A DNA stretch of 64,000 nucleotides. It comes from Aedes albopictus (taxonomy: Eukaryota; Arthropoda; Insecta; Diptera; Culicidae). Shown here piece after piece: positions 10,160 to 21,812 of this stretch (position 1 is its first letter; every line of letters starts with the position of its first letter). The DNA is taken from positions 447,865,204-447,929,203 of the forward strand of contig NC_085138.1 of NCBI RefSeq assembly GCF_035046485.1, written 5' to 3'. Both the position numbers and the translations under genes were made by a program. The notes under the pieces are model-generated. The model was not told the DNA's origin and did no database searches. It saw only the letters and a list, made by a program, of their open reading frames with translations.

Positions 10160-10437
10160 GATGATGAACCTGGGCTTGTTAGGGGAATATCTGTAAGTAA
10201 AAAGAAAATCGTGTTAAGTACTGTTCTTTTGAATTCCACTAAGAATTTGCATCCTTTGGCAGATACGTATTTCGACCTCAACTTTAAGGTCGTCTTCAGT
10301 GTATTGTACTTGACTCGACTCAAGTACAAGACACTGAAGACGTCCTTACAGTTGAGGTCGAAATACGTATCTGTCAAAGGATGCAAATTCTTAGTGGAAT
10401 TCAAAAGAACAATACTTAACACGATTTTCTTTTTACT
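10160..10437. mobile_element. Foldback retroposon N, copy 1 (two head-to-head arms)
   Basis: A 13-bp direct repeat, aaccttctgggat, flanks the insertion (10147-10159 and 10438-10450). It contains two inverted arms of about 125 bp meeting at the palindromic tgactcgactcaagt centre near 10315-10325. A single-arm copy lies at 53440-53564. A 13-bp target duplication is more like retroposition than cut-and-paste transposition. Each arm holds a hammerhead-like motif (see 10330-10375). Confidence 0.72.
10330..10375 (+). ncRNA. Hammerhead-ribozyme-like motif (degenerate)
   Basis: The order of parts is gaca / CTGAAGA / stem II (gtcct...aggtc, one mismatch) / GAAA / tacgta / tc / tgtc. Stem I (gaca with tgtc) pairs. 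Stem III would be a self-complementary atacgtat. One extra base sits between CTGAAGA and stem II, which departs from the hammerhead consensus. The opposite arm (10303-10258, minus) has an intact stem II but a weaker stem I. Activity is unproven. Confidence 0.35.
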
Positions 10438-10450
10438 AACCTTCTGGGAT

Positions 10451-11590
10451 TTCTTCGAGGATTTTTCTGGGATTCTTTCAGATTCTCCAGAGATTCTACA
10501 AAAATTAGAATGAAAATTTATTCACAACATTTTTCCAGAGTTCTTGGAGAAGTTCCTCCACGGATTCTTTCTGAAACTTCTCTAGCAACTTCTCCAAAAT
10601 TATCTCCAGGATACTCCTGCAGTAATTTAAAGAGCTTTCATGAACTTCAGCAAGGCATTTCATCAGAAATTCTTCCATGGATTTTTTTCTTCAGAAATTC
10701 ATGTAGAACTTAAGCGATTTTTTCGGAAATTCTTCCAAGGGCTTCCTCCAAGAATCCCTTGGAAAATTTTGTCAGGGGTTACTGAAGGAATTTCTAGGAT
10801 TCCTTTTGGTACTGCTCCTGCGGTTTCATCAGAAATATCTCCTGGCCTGCTGGGATTCCTTCAGAGATTCCTCCAAGAATTCGTTCAAATATTCCTTTTC
10901 GACGATTCCTTGAAAGAATTTCTAAAGGAATTGCTGGAGATTTTTAAATTTCCTTAAGATATTCCTGAACAAAATTCTCTGAAGCAATTTCTTAAGTATT
11001 CTTTAGTTTCTGCGGGAATCACTTGGGGAATACCTGGAGGAAATCCTGAAATAATATTAAGAGAAACTTTTGAAGTAATTCAAGGAAAAAGTTCTGGAGG
11101 AGCTTCTGAAAAAAATGACTTAAGCCATTTCTAAAGGACATTCTTGAGGAATTTCTTAAGAAAACCTGTGAAAAAATTGTGGAGAAATCCTTGGAATAAT
11201 TTCTGCAGGAATTCGAACAAAAGCTACTAACAATGGTGTTGCAGGAGTTCTTGAATATATCCCCGAAACATTTCCTCAAATAATCGCTAAAGGAATTTTC
11301 GAAGGAAATCCAGCAGAAATTTGAAACAAATCTGGAGAAATTTTTAAGAGAATCACTAAAATGTATTTCTTAAGAAGTTAAATTTTCCGAACGTATTCCT
11401 TTATCCTGGAAATCTGGAGAATACTCTACAGTAGTTCCATGAAGAATTTTTGATATATACTTGGAGCAACACTAAGAAATAAATAATGAAGTTATTTCTG
11501 AAAGAATCCCTGAAAGCACCTCTGGACTGGAGGGATTCCTGAACGGTCTCCGCAAACATTTCTGAAAGAATACCCGAAAAAAGGTCTCAA
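10451..11590. repeat. Degenerate 12-bp array
   Basis: Words such as ggaatttcttc, gaagaattcc and ggagaaat continue the array past retroposon N. Around 11000 the base bias switches from pyrimidine-rich to purine-rich (ttctggagg), so the array contains an internal inversion. No gene is supported. Confidence 0.75.
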
Positions 11591-12087
11591 TAAATCTCAA
11601 AAGACGTTTTTTTTTGGTCTGTATTAACGAGATTTTTAACCCTAGGCTCGGGACCCTGGTGTGATTACACCACATACTTACAATTGTTTCTTGGAATCAT
11701 GTTTCAATAACTTGACTGTTGATAACAAATTTATATGAAGATTCAAATTGTGAGACACCTTGGGCGTTAACGGGCTAAAGTGAACTGTTCTGATCATTAT
11801 CGGTATTTGATTACTATTGACTTAGATTCAAACTTATTTCCTCTAGGGGTCTGAAATTCAACCGCTACCCAATTTTATCTCGCTTGCAGATACTTCCAAT
11901 TACCGAAAAAAAAAACATCAAATTATGAGCAATCCCAAATTGACAACAGCCTCCTAGGATTACGTAGAAGATAAAACCAGGCAACGAAATTGGTCGCGAC
12001 TTCGAGGACGAAGGAGCAGCTATTTTTACTTGTTCAATCTGTGTCTATGTTTCCACGTCTGATTGCAAGAAATCAAAATACCCGAAC
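11591..12087. other. Noncoding stretch with a possible LINE tail
   Basis: Near 11603-11680 the order ggtctgtattaacgagattt, then ccctaggctcgggaccc, resembles the agag-attt-cagccc-tggctgg layout of the truncated tails at 39602 and 43945, but diverged. The rest has no recognisable feature. Confidence 0.35.
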
Positions 12088-12222
12088 CAGGTATACCTCG
12101 ATTTAGTGGACCCTCGATTATATAGACCCTCGATTTTATGTACTTCGATTTTATGTACATTTTACCTCGATTTTATGTACAATTTTTTTAATGGTAAAAT
12201 TTTTAATATTCAATCAGCTTAA

Positions 12223-12838
12223 CCCTCTAATACCCAAATTTTTGATTTTGATCTAAATATCATTTTTCGTCATCTAAAATCGATTTAAACATGTTTTGGA
12301 AGATGATTCTTTTTAATTCTCGATTTCGTGAATTTCAGTTTTTGATTTTTCTAATTTTTATTTTTGAACATCCCCACACTTTTATATTTTTCCTGGAAGC
12401 CAATTTGGGGAACGGATTTTTTGAGATGAAAACATTTTGAGATTTTATGGTTATTGTTGAAATATTATTATTTTAATTTTTTTTCACAGAAATTTTTATT
12501 TTCCGTGTAATTTTAAGGAAAATCATTTTAGAGTGTATTCGATTCCCTTAAACTATTAAACAAGGATAGAATGATTTGGGAAAAATTTAAAATATGTTAA
12601 TTGTAGCGATTCAATACAAAATAAACAATGACTTCTAAAAGGTGACTAAAACATCATTTTTTCAATGATTTTCAAAAAATGTAAATACGCTTTATAATAC
12701 ACCAAAAACCATTTTGAGATATACAAAACAGACCTAAATATCAGCCAAAAATATAAAAAGTTTGATTTTCCACGAAACAAAAATTACAAAAATGCTCAAA
12801 CTATACCCCGTCTAAAGGCGGGATTGGGTATTAGAGGG
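12223..12838. mobile_element. piggyBac-like MITE H, copy 1
   Basis: It is flanked on both sides by TTAA (12219-12222 and 12839-12842). The ends are inverted: ccctctaatacccaa at the left and ttgggtattagaggg at the right. A copy in opposite orientation lies at 47917-48601 and is highly similar along its length, apart from a 69-bp extra segment. TTAA targets and CCC termini are known piggyBac features. No transposase is encoded. Confidence 0.85.
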
Positions 12839-13037
12839 TTAAAACATGCAGTTTGTATCATGATGACTTATAATGCAGGGGTTTTCAATCTTTTGACATA
12901 CGGAGCACTTCATATCAATAAGTTGTTTTGTGGAGCACCCATATTAGCACCAAATCATACCTCATGACATACTTAGTTCTATATATTCACCTTAATCTCA
13001 TATGTACTCCCCTTTCTGACTTTTTTTTTATAAATAT

Positions 13038-13291
13038 CAGGCCAAACATTTCAATAGGTCCTATCTGCATTTGTGAGGCTCTCTTTGTTCACTTTCTCTT
13101 CAGTTATTGCAATGTAATGGTACACTTTTCAACTATTTTTGCAGTACAAATCAAAAGACGATTGTTTTGACCATCGTTCAATGCAAGGAGACAATCATAA
13201 TACAAATAAACAGCAGAGGTATTAACGAAAGAGAAGGAAACCAAAGAGAGCCTCTCTTCTGCAGATAGGACCTTTAGACATGTTTGGCCTG
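13038..13291. mobile_element. MITE family 1, intact copy (empty site for the RTE-like element)
   Basis: It starts caggccaaacatttcaatag and ends as its inverse, gacatgtttggcctg. It is the reverse complement of the two halves at 1420-1573 and 4436-4541 joined at ctatttttgcag, without the 2.86-kb retrotransposon. It is 254 bp long and noncoding. Confidence 0.88.
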
Positions 13292-13460
13292 ATATATCTG
13301 GCTTTGTCGATATTTTTTACAGATCCCTTAGCAATGACAACATTTATGACGGATGCATGCAAACTGCTCATTTCTTTTAATTTTCTAACAAACTTTTTTC
13401 AACATTTCTTATGACTTCCTCACAAGGCACGATCGGTAAAGTACTAGATTTGTAGTAATG

Positions 13461-13963
13461 AGCTAAGTTTTTGTATGGTGAGAAGGTTAATTCTCCGTTT
13501 CTGCAAGGAAATGGTACAGAAAAGCGTGGGTATTATGATTAATACGCGCGACGTGAGACGAAACATAACACTTATAGTTCTTACAATCGTCAAGATATTA
13601 AAAATTTACCTTTCGTCGACCGGTTTCGTTTTTAATATCTTGACGATTGTAAGAACTATAAGTGTTATGTTTCGTCTCACGTCGCGCGTATTGTGAATGT
13701 CGTTACTGTTCTTACGTTGGCACAAATCACGAAAATTTGATAGCATTATGATTATTTGTCTAATTTGATGCTGTTTGAGCAAAACTGTGGTAAACTGGGC
13801 TGTTAAAAAGACAAGATATGGAAAAAACAACAACACAGTTTTTCTCAACAATGTTTTTCTCAAATAGCCTCAAATTAAACAAGGAATCATAATACCCACA
13901 CTTTTTGCACGACTTCCTCGCAAAAACGGAGAATTTACTTTCTCACCATACAAAAATTCAGCT
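13461..13963. mobile_element. Foldback MITE G, copy 1 (interrupted)
   Basis: The left arm agctaagtttttgtatggtg and the right arm caccatacaaaaattcagct are inverted, with similarity for about 85-125 bp including the ttctccgttt and tattatgatt blocks. A partial copy lies at 38717-38828. A 204-bp insertion splits the left arm. Confidence 0.78.
13541..13744. mobile_element. Insertion with a perfect ~62-bp hairpin, 9-bp target duplication
   Basis: The direct repeat attatgatt occurs at 13532-13540 and 13745-13753. Inside, aatacgcgcgacgtgagacg starts an arm of about 62 bp that is repeated inverted without a mismatch I could find, ending at 13696. The loop contains cgtcgaccggtttcg. About 50 bp beyond the hairpin (13695-13744) are unpaired. 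The class is unknown. A 9-bp duplication could be a transposase product or retroposition. Confidence 0.7.
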
Positions 13964-14109
13964 GATTGAATACCAATTGATTGAATTGTGGCAAATTCCA
14001 TGAAAAGGTCATTATGATGCTTCGGAAGATTACAAGATATGTAATAAATTATGTCTAATGCTGTCATTGTAGAATCAGTGTTAGTTAGTCAAGATTCTCC
14101 AATTTCAGC

Positions 14110-15960
14110 GTCCCTTCACGTGTACATTCCCAAGGATGAATTCCTGGAGGAATCTTTGAAGAATCTTTGAGCGATTCCTGAAGGAGTTTCTGGAACAAAT
14201 TCTGAAAGAATCCATGAAACAACTATTGAAGAAATCCCAGCCGAAATTTCTGAAGTAATTCTAGTAATATTGAAGTAGTCTCTAAAGATATTTCCGAAAG
14301 TAACACTTAAGAAATTTAAGAAGGAAAAAAAACTGAAGAAAATTCTTAATAAATTTCTGAAAGAATTTCTAAAAAAAGAATATTTTTACAATCCATAGTT
14401 GAATTTTCTGAAAAAAATCTGGAATGAATGCCTGGAAATACATAACAAAACCTCTTGAAATACTTTCGAAAAAAAAATCCTGGAGAAATCCCCAAATAAA
14501 AATCCAATTTTTTTTAATGAACTTCTGGAGAAATACATACAGAAATTCTTAGAGGTACGCTTGGAGGAAATCCTGGAGAAATTTCTGAGAAAATGCATAG
14601 ACGGATACCCGGCGGAATTTCTGATGAAATCTCTGTGTCAATTTCTGCAGGAATCTCTGCAAGAATGTCTTCCAGCCTTTCCATGGACATCCTCTGTAGA
14701 AGTTCTTGGAGCAATTTCTGGAAGAGAAAAGTCTTGAAGGATTATCTAAAGGAACGTGAAGAAATTTTAGGAATTTCCTTAAAAATCTCTTGTAGAATTC
14801 CTTAAGCAATCCTTGGAGATAGTTCTTAAGAAAGCATCTGAGAAAAATTCGAAGGAGTTTTGAGCTTCTGATACTCAATATATCCGTGAATCAAATTCTA
14901 AAAAAAAAATGTATGGAGTATTTTTGAGAAAGTTCATGGAAAGTTTTCTAGATGAATGTTTTGAAAAAAATCTGGAGGAATCTCTATTAAAGAAATCTGA
15001 AAAAATTCGTAGATGAATTTCTGGAACAATCTATGCAAGATTTATCCAATCCATGCAACATTTCTGACTGTCCGTGCAAGTTTTAATTAAGGTGTTGTTG
15101 GAGAAATTTCTAAATGATGTTCTGAAGTATAAAGGAATCTCTAGAAGATAATTCCTGGAAGATTTTTTCAGGAAATCGTGAACGATTTTTGAATCCTAGG
15201 ATAGATTTCAACAATGGTTCATGAAAAAAATATCTAAAAATCTGTGGAAGTTTTTTATAAGTAATTCGTGGAGAAATTTGGCGAATTCATTATTGAAGCC
15301 GCTGGAAATTTTCTGAATGAACCCTTTGAAAAATTTGTGAAGAAACCCCTTGAGTAGTTTCTATAGGAATCCCTGCAGAAAATTTTCAAATGGATCTCAC
15401 ATTTTTTAAAGAGTTCCTGGAGGAATTACTAGAGAAATCTCAGGATTTTTTTTTGTCAGAAATTCAGATTCAAAAAGTAAACCCCGGAGAAGGTTTTGGA
15501 ATAAATCTTTGGGGGATCGTTTAAGAAAATGATTAATGGAATTTCCGAAGGATTTTTTGAAAAAAAAATCTCAAAAAGTCTCGAAAAAAAGGTAAATCCT
15601 TGAAGGATTTTCTGAAGAAATCCCTGGAAAATTTCTACGAAAAAACATACACAACTCTATCTGGAACTTCTGGAGAAATCCCTAGTGGAATTTCTGAAAG
15701 AATCTCTGAACGCATTTTTTAAGAATCCATAGAGGAATTTCTACTCAAATTCATGAGTATTTTTTGGCAGAATCTGGTAGATTTTCTAAAGAAATCTCCA
15801 ATGGATTCTCCAAACAAATGCCTACGAAAATTTATGAATAAATTACTTGAGGAATTTCTGAAGTAATCTCTGGGCGAATATCTCAAACAAAATCTCTCTG
15901 AAAAGATTTGCGAGAAATCACGGAGGAATTGGCGAAGCAATTCTTGCCAAATTTCATTAA
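14110..15960. repeat. Degenerate 12-bp array (purine-rich orientation)
   Basis: Words such as ttctggagaaat, cctggaggaat and tttctgaaag recur at about 12-bp spacing with many indels. Runs of A occur inside the units. No coding frame is credible. Confidence 0.75.
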
Positions 15961-16154
15961 ATATTTATTTGTGACTGTGGAGGAACACATGGAAGATTTT
16001 CTGAAATATTCTGTTACATAATGATTTGAAGTGGAAAGTTTTATTCGGAGACATTCGTTATAAAGTTGAAAATTTTGCTTTTACTCAATTTTCATTAACA
16101 CCTCGAATTGCAACAAAAAGCAACCGAGCAGATAGCGGCACAAACCTACACTGC

Positions 16155-16302
16155 TTAAGGTGCCATTAGACTGTTTGTCATTATGGTAAACATTTGCCAT
16201 TGAAGACCGGCATTTATCCAAGGTGTCTGTGATTCACGTTATATTGGTCAATTGTTGGGCTTGTTTGGCCAAATATTTGTTACGTCTAATGAGACCTTTA
16301 TG
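16155..16302. mobile_element. Short MITE with aaggt..cattagac ends
   Basis: The left end aaggtgccattagac and the inverted right end gtctaatgagacctt match over about 16 bp. The inner bases (tgtttgtcat / aaatatttgttac) are only weakly similar. Only one copy is in the window. Confidence 0.5.
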
Positions 16303-16854
16303 CAGAGAGATCGTTCGGCAAATACAACACATCCAGTAACCACGTTCTATCAACTGTTTGTCATGAGTCTCTTAATTTCCGAAGGAACCCCTTGAGAAAT
16401 TTCAGATGGGATGCCTGGAGGAATTTGTGACACGATTCTGCATTTTCCAAGGAATCCCTGAATGAATTTCTGAACTTTTTATTTTTTTGGGACATTTATA
16501 CAAATAACGTTGTGTATGTCCATTGCTCAAAATATTGGCTTTTGAATAAACCATACATAGTTTTGGCGACAAAAGATTTCGATAGTAACAAAATAGCGAG
16601 ATAGTGATTTATTCGTTATTTAGCGAGAATACTAATATATGCCAAAAACTCCGTGCCTTTTATCGAAAACTCAATTTTCATGCAGTTTCTATATGTTTTA
16701 GTACATTTTGGTATAAAATTTCAATAAAAATAAAATAAAAAATTTTGCTTCGATTTTATGTAAAATTCGATTTTATAGACATTTCAAAAATTGAAATGTC
16801 CACTACATCGAGGTATACCTGTACATTGACGAATTAATTTTCCCGGAAACTGGT

Positions 16855-17116
16855 TAGAATCGTGAGAAAATCCAGCATAATTATGCTGAAAAATATCGCT
16901 GAAATTGTGCATGCGTCTAATATGTGTTACTTTAATAATTTACAGTTCAGCATTTGGGTACCTCGCACCTATTAGATATTATTCGCTTAAAATACTTACC
17001 GCACTCCACTCGAGTAGCTGTAGCTGATCCAATCCGGTGAGGTGGTCGAAACATAGTAGGCTGCTGCTGTGGCGTTTGCCCGCGCGTGGGCGTCGCTATC
17101 TTTGATTATTATCGAC
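16855..17116 (-). pseudogene. Duplicate of the exon/intron fragment at 29378-29640
   Basis: I find one base difference over about 262 bp from 29378-29640 (gaaattgtg here, gaaactgtg there). On the minus strand it holds the 3' part of the putative exon (17000-17116) without the ATG, then GTAAGT (complement at 16994-16999), then the same intron ending in ctaaccag at 16855. It stops where the 11.2-kb block begins at 17117. It could be a true recent duplication or an assembly artefact. Confidence 0.7.
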
Positions 17117-17169
17117 CACTAGCGTGCACAGGGGGGGGCAAGGGGGGGCACTTGCCCCCCCCTTCTACA

Positions 17170-19930
17170 AAAAAATCTATGCACCATTTTTGCAATTCTT
17201 GCACCTTACCACGCAATGTTGAGAATCACTGAGCTATGGTGCACCATTGACACATACAATTTCTTAGTATCTCATGCACAACCATGATGTTCTCAAAATC
17301 ATCTAGGCTAAACTCACGCACCATCTTCTAACTAATCAGTGATATCAGCACCACATTTGAAAAACATGCAACATTTTGGCATTTCGTATTCCAAAACTGT
17401 ATTCCATGTACGTGAACCATGGTGACTTCGGCATTACATTGAATTCTAAGCACCATTTTTTGCAATTCGTGCACCTAGCCATACAAAATAACGAGTATCA
17501 CTGAATAACAGTGACGATTAATACCGCACACTAACATCATGCACCTTCTTCAATGCTTTCAATGCACCATCATGATGTCCACAGAATGATCTAGGTATCC
17601 AAGCATTATGATGATCGCATGAAATGTCTTTTTATCAATTAAGTATCTAATACCTCATACTGATATGCACCATCATGAAATTTCATGCACCATCACAGCT
17701 CTTCAAGCACCATTTCAGCGTTTATCATATCATCTAGGCATCTAAAGCACCGTAATGCCGTGAGCATCACGCAAAATACATTTTTTTGCATGCTATGCAC
17801 CATTTTTCCAATTCGTGCACCTAACCATAGGCTTTGAAAAACGTTGACAACTAATGCATCATCTAGTATCATGCACCTTCTTCAAAGCTTTCCAACCACC
17901 ATTTTTGCATTCACTATATCATCTAGGCATTTTATGCACCATTATGATGTGGTTCACACGTGAATTTGATGCACCATTTTGGCATTTCGCATACAGAATA
18001 CAGAATTCCTTGTACCTGGACTATGTTGATTTCTGTGCCGCATTGAGTTTCCCGCACCATGTTTGCAATTCGTGCACCTACATATGGAATTTGTTGAGTA
18101 TAACTGAATCATGGTAAAACTAATGCACCATACAGACATCATGTAGCTCCTTTGCATTCCATGTACCACCATGATGATCACATAAATATCTAAGCACCAT
18201 CTCACGCGTCATCTAAGCACATCTAAGCATTTAATTCACATTGGAATTTCATAAGCTCCATTTTGCCATATCGTACACCCAGTTGTATTCCATGTACCTG
18301 ACCCATGTTGACTTCCGCACCATATTAAATTCTATGCATCATTTTTGCAATTCTTAATTTTAGATCTAACCACCCAATGTTGAGAATCACTGAATCATGG
18401 TGCAACAAATGCACCCCTGATACAAACAATTTCTTAGAATCTCATGCACAACCATGATGTTCTCAGAATCATTTTTAGGCTAATCTCACGCACCATCTTT
18501 TAACTAATCAGTGATGTCAGCACCATATTCGAATAACATGCACCATTTTGGCATTTCGTTTTCCAAAACTGTAATCCATGTATGTGAACCATGGTGACTT
18601 CGGCACTACATTGAATTCCAAGCACCATTTTTGCAATTCGTGCACCTAGCCATACACAATGTCGAGTGTCGCTGAATAACGGTGACAACTAATACAGCAC
18701 ACTAACATCTTGTACCTTCTTCAAAACATCCACAGAATGATCTAGGTATCCACGCATTATGCTGATCTCATGCACTATCTTTTAATCAACTAGGAATCTA
18801 ATGCATCATACTGATATGCACCATCATTAAATTTAAAGCACCATCAAAGCTTTCCAAGCACCATTTCAGCGTTTATTATATCATCTAGGCATCTGGTGCA
18901 CCATTATGTTGTAAGCATCACATAAAATACTTTTATTTTGTATTCTATGCACCATTTTTGCAATTCGTGCACCTAACCATGCAACATGTTGATAATCTTA
19001 GAATAACGGTGACAACTAATGTAGCTCACAAGCATCATACGCCTTCTTCCAAGCCTTCCATGCACCATTTTGGCATTCATTATACCATCTAGGTATCTTA
19101 TGCACCATTATGATGTGGTTTACATTTGAATTTTCTGCACCATTTTAGAATTTCGCATACAAAATAGTATTCCACGTACCTGAAACATGTTGATTTCTGT
19201 GCCACATTGAGTTTCCTGCACCTTTGCACGATTTGCAAGTGCACCTTAATATGAAACATGACGAGTATAACAGAATCATGAGCTAATGCACCATACAGAC
19301 ATCATGCACCACCATGATGTTCACAGAATCATCTAGGCAACATCTCACGCACCATCTTTGAATCCAATATGTGTCTAATTGCGAAATAATGCACCATCGT
19401 TAAATTTCATGCATTACTAAAGCATTTAATGCGTAATCGTGGCGTTCACTATAGGCATCTATTGTACCATTATTATTGTATGTAGTTTCGTACATCGAAA
19501 AAGCATTTCTTGTACGATGTCAGCTCTAATGCATCATACTGACATCAAGCACCATCTTTGAATGACATGCTCCATATCAGCAATCAATGCACCATACCAA
19601 TGAACTGAGTGTTATCAGAAGATCCTATACACCACGGTGACATCATGCGCCTTTATTGCCGCTCGCAATTTGGTTTTCACGCAGCACCAACATTTTTATG
19701 TTTACACCATCTCCAAATCTCATGTTTTATCTTAGCATTCTATAAATCAAATTGCAATTGCTTGCCACGCATGCATTATCTCGATGTTCCCTTGATCATT
19801 AAGGTATATAATTTACCATACTCACATCACACACCTTTTTAAAATTCTTTACACCTTCTTGATGTTCATTGTATCATCCACAATTGAATTTTATATATCA
19901 TTTTGTGATTCGCGTATCAAAATAGCATTC
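17170..19930. repeat. gcaccat satellite with ~1.16-kb higher-order units
   Basis: Dozens of tgcaccat / atgcaccattttgca words are interleaved with accatgatgttc, atcatctaggc and tgcaattcgtgcacct. The block starting near 17179 recurs near 18336 in the same order (caatgttgagaatcactga, atctcatgcacaaccatgat, accatggtgacttcgg), giving a period of about 1.16 kb. A third, decayed unit follows. No gene is seen. Confidence 0.8.
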
Positions 19931-19934
19931 CGTG

Positions 19935-21456
19935 GATCATTTTGAGAATTACTTTACCAGCTCGAGAAATATCTGGAGTAATCCGTGGAGGCATTCTAGG
20001 AGAAATTCCTGGAGAAATTTCAGGGGGAATCCTTAAAGGGCATCGTGGAGGAATCCCTGAAGGCATTACTAAAGAAGTGCTTGAAAGAATTCTTGAACGT
20101 AGCTCTCAAAAACTGGAAGAGAAGTCTAGAGAAATTCCTGTAGAATTTGCAGAAGAAACTACTAAAGGAATTGCTGGAAAAATTATTGAAGGAATTCCCT
20201 GGAGGCATTTCTAAAGGAATCCTTGAAGAATTTCCTGGGGGAATCCGTAGAGGAATTCGTGAAAGAATTCATGGAGGAATTTGTGGAGAAATATTTCGAA
20301 AAACTCCTGTACAAATTTCTGGAAGAGTTCCAGAAGGGGCTCATTAACGAACCCCTGGAGTAAACTCTGGAGGCATTCCTGGAAGAAACCCTGGAGAAAT
20401 TCCTGGAAGAATTTCTGGAGGATTCTCTGAAGGCATTCCCGAAGGAATCCTTGAGAGAATGCCTGAAGGTTTCCTTGTAAGAATTCCTGGAGGAACTTCT
20501 GGAAGAATGTCCGGAGGAATTTCTGCAGGAATCCCTGAGGAAATTTCTGGAGAGACATTTGGAGGAGTTTCTAAGAATTCCTGGAAGAAGCTATGATAAA
20601 TTTCTGGAGAAATCCCTGATGTAAACCCTGGAGGAATTCCTGAAGGAATCCGTGAAGGAATTACAAGATGAAACACTGGAGGGGTAACAGAAGGAATCCA
20701 TGAAATAATTCATGGAGGAATTCCAGGATGAATTGCTGGAGGAATTCCTGAAGTTTTTTTTGGAAAAATTCCTGCATGAATTTGTGGAAGAATTACTCGA
20801 GGAATTTAATGACGAATGCTTGCAGAAATTACTGGAGAAATCTCTGGAGGAATTTGTGGAGCAATTTCTGGAGGAAACAGTGGAAGCATTCCTGAAGGAA
20901 TTTTTGGAAGAATCCGTGAACAAATTCTTGGAGGAATTTCTGGAGGCATTCTTTCAAGAATTACTGGAAGAATTTCTGGAGGATTTTCAGGAGGAGTACT
21001 TGGCTGAATCACTGGAGACATTCAAAGAGGAAATCCTAGAGAAAGCTTTGGAAAATTCCTGGAGAAATCCCTGCTGTAATCCTAGGAGGAATTCCTGAAG
21101 GAATGCGAAAAGGAATTCAAGGATGAATCCCTGGAGAATTACTAGAGAAATTTCTGCAAGAATCCCTAGAGGTTTTTCTGGAGAAATTCCTAAAAAATGT
21201 AGGAATTCCTGGAAGAATTTCTGGAGGATTTCCTGAAGGAATTATTTGAAAATTTTCTGGAAAAATATTTGCGGCTTCCTGGAAGGATTACATGAACTCC
21301 TCGAGCAAAAGAATTCCTAGAGGGATTTTTGAGGAATATCTGAAGAAATTCATTGAAGAATCCCTGGAGGAATTCCTGATGAAATTCCTGGAGAAATTCC
21401 TGGCGAAATCCATGGAGGAATACCTGTAGAAATTCCCGGAGGTATTCAAGATGGAA
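19935..21456. repeat. Degenerate 12-bp array (ctggaggaattc type), part 1
   Basis: Units such as aattcctggagg, aatttctggaga and aatccctgaagg follow one another at 12-bp steps. Read as protein on the plus strand this gives four-residue EEFL-like repeats (for example the frame at 20712-21098). The minus strand is also open. The equal openness of several frames argues against coding. Confidence 0.88.
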
Positions 21457-21812
21457 TTAAGGCGAAACTGGATCCATTTCCTCACTTTTTGGTTTTTGAT
21501 TTTTTATAAAATAACGAAGCAATATTTTCAAAATTGGTTTTCGTACACATGTGGAGTATGGATCAAGGTAGCTCCTAATTTGTTTCGTGGTGGAAAATAT
21601 TTTTCGCTTTTGCAGAAACCATTTTTGAATAAAATTTCACAAAAAAATGGTTTCTGCAAAAATGGAAAACTTTTTCCACCTAAAAAAAATCAGAAGATAC
21701 CTTGATCCATGCTCTACATATGCACGAAAACCAATTTTGAAAATATTGTTACGTTATTTAATTAAAAATCAAAAACCAAAAAAATGAGGAAGTGCTTCCA
21801 GTTTCGCCTTAA
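21457..21812. mobile_element. Foldback MITE F, copy 2
   Basis: An uninterrupted copy of the element at 7489-8107. It begins ttaaggcgaaactgg and ends ccagtttcgccttaa, with mirrored caaaattggttttcgt and atggatcaaggta blocks. It sits inside the 12-bp array, so it is younger than the local array. Confidence 0.87.

Larger units (their letters stand above)
12088..16821. mobile_element. 4.7-kb block bounded by pogo/Tigger-like inverted ends
   Basis: The left end caggtatacctcgatttagt (12088) and the reverse complement of the right end, caggtatacctcgatgtagt, match over about 23 bp with one difference. Both subterminal regions repeat tcgattttatgtac-like words. The termini resemble those of Tigger/pogo elements. 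A TA duplication is seen only on the right (tacatt after 16821), so co-transposition as one unit is an inference. The interior is filled by other MITEs and a 12-bp array, with no transposase. Confidence 0.5.

Noticed and set aside
20712..21098. 128-codon frame of EEFLEEFL-like repeats
   Set aside because: It is a translation of the 12-bp array with a four-residue period. The minus strand and a second frame are open in the same place and nothing marks a gene boundary.
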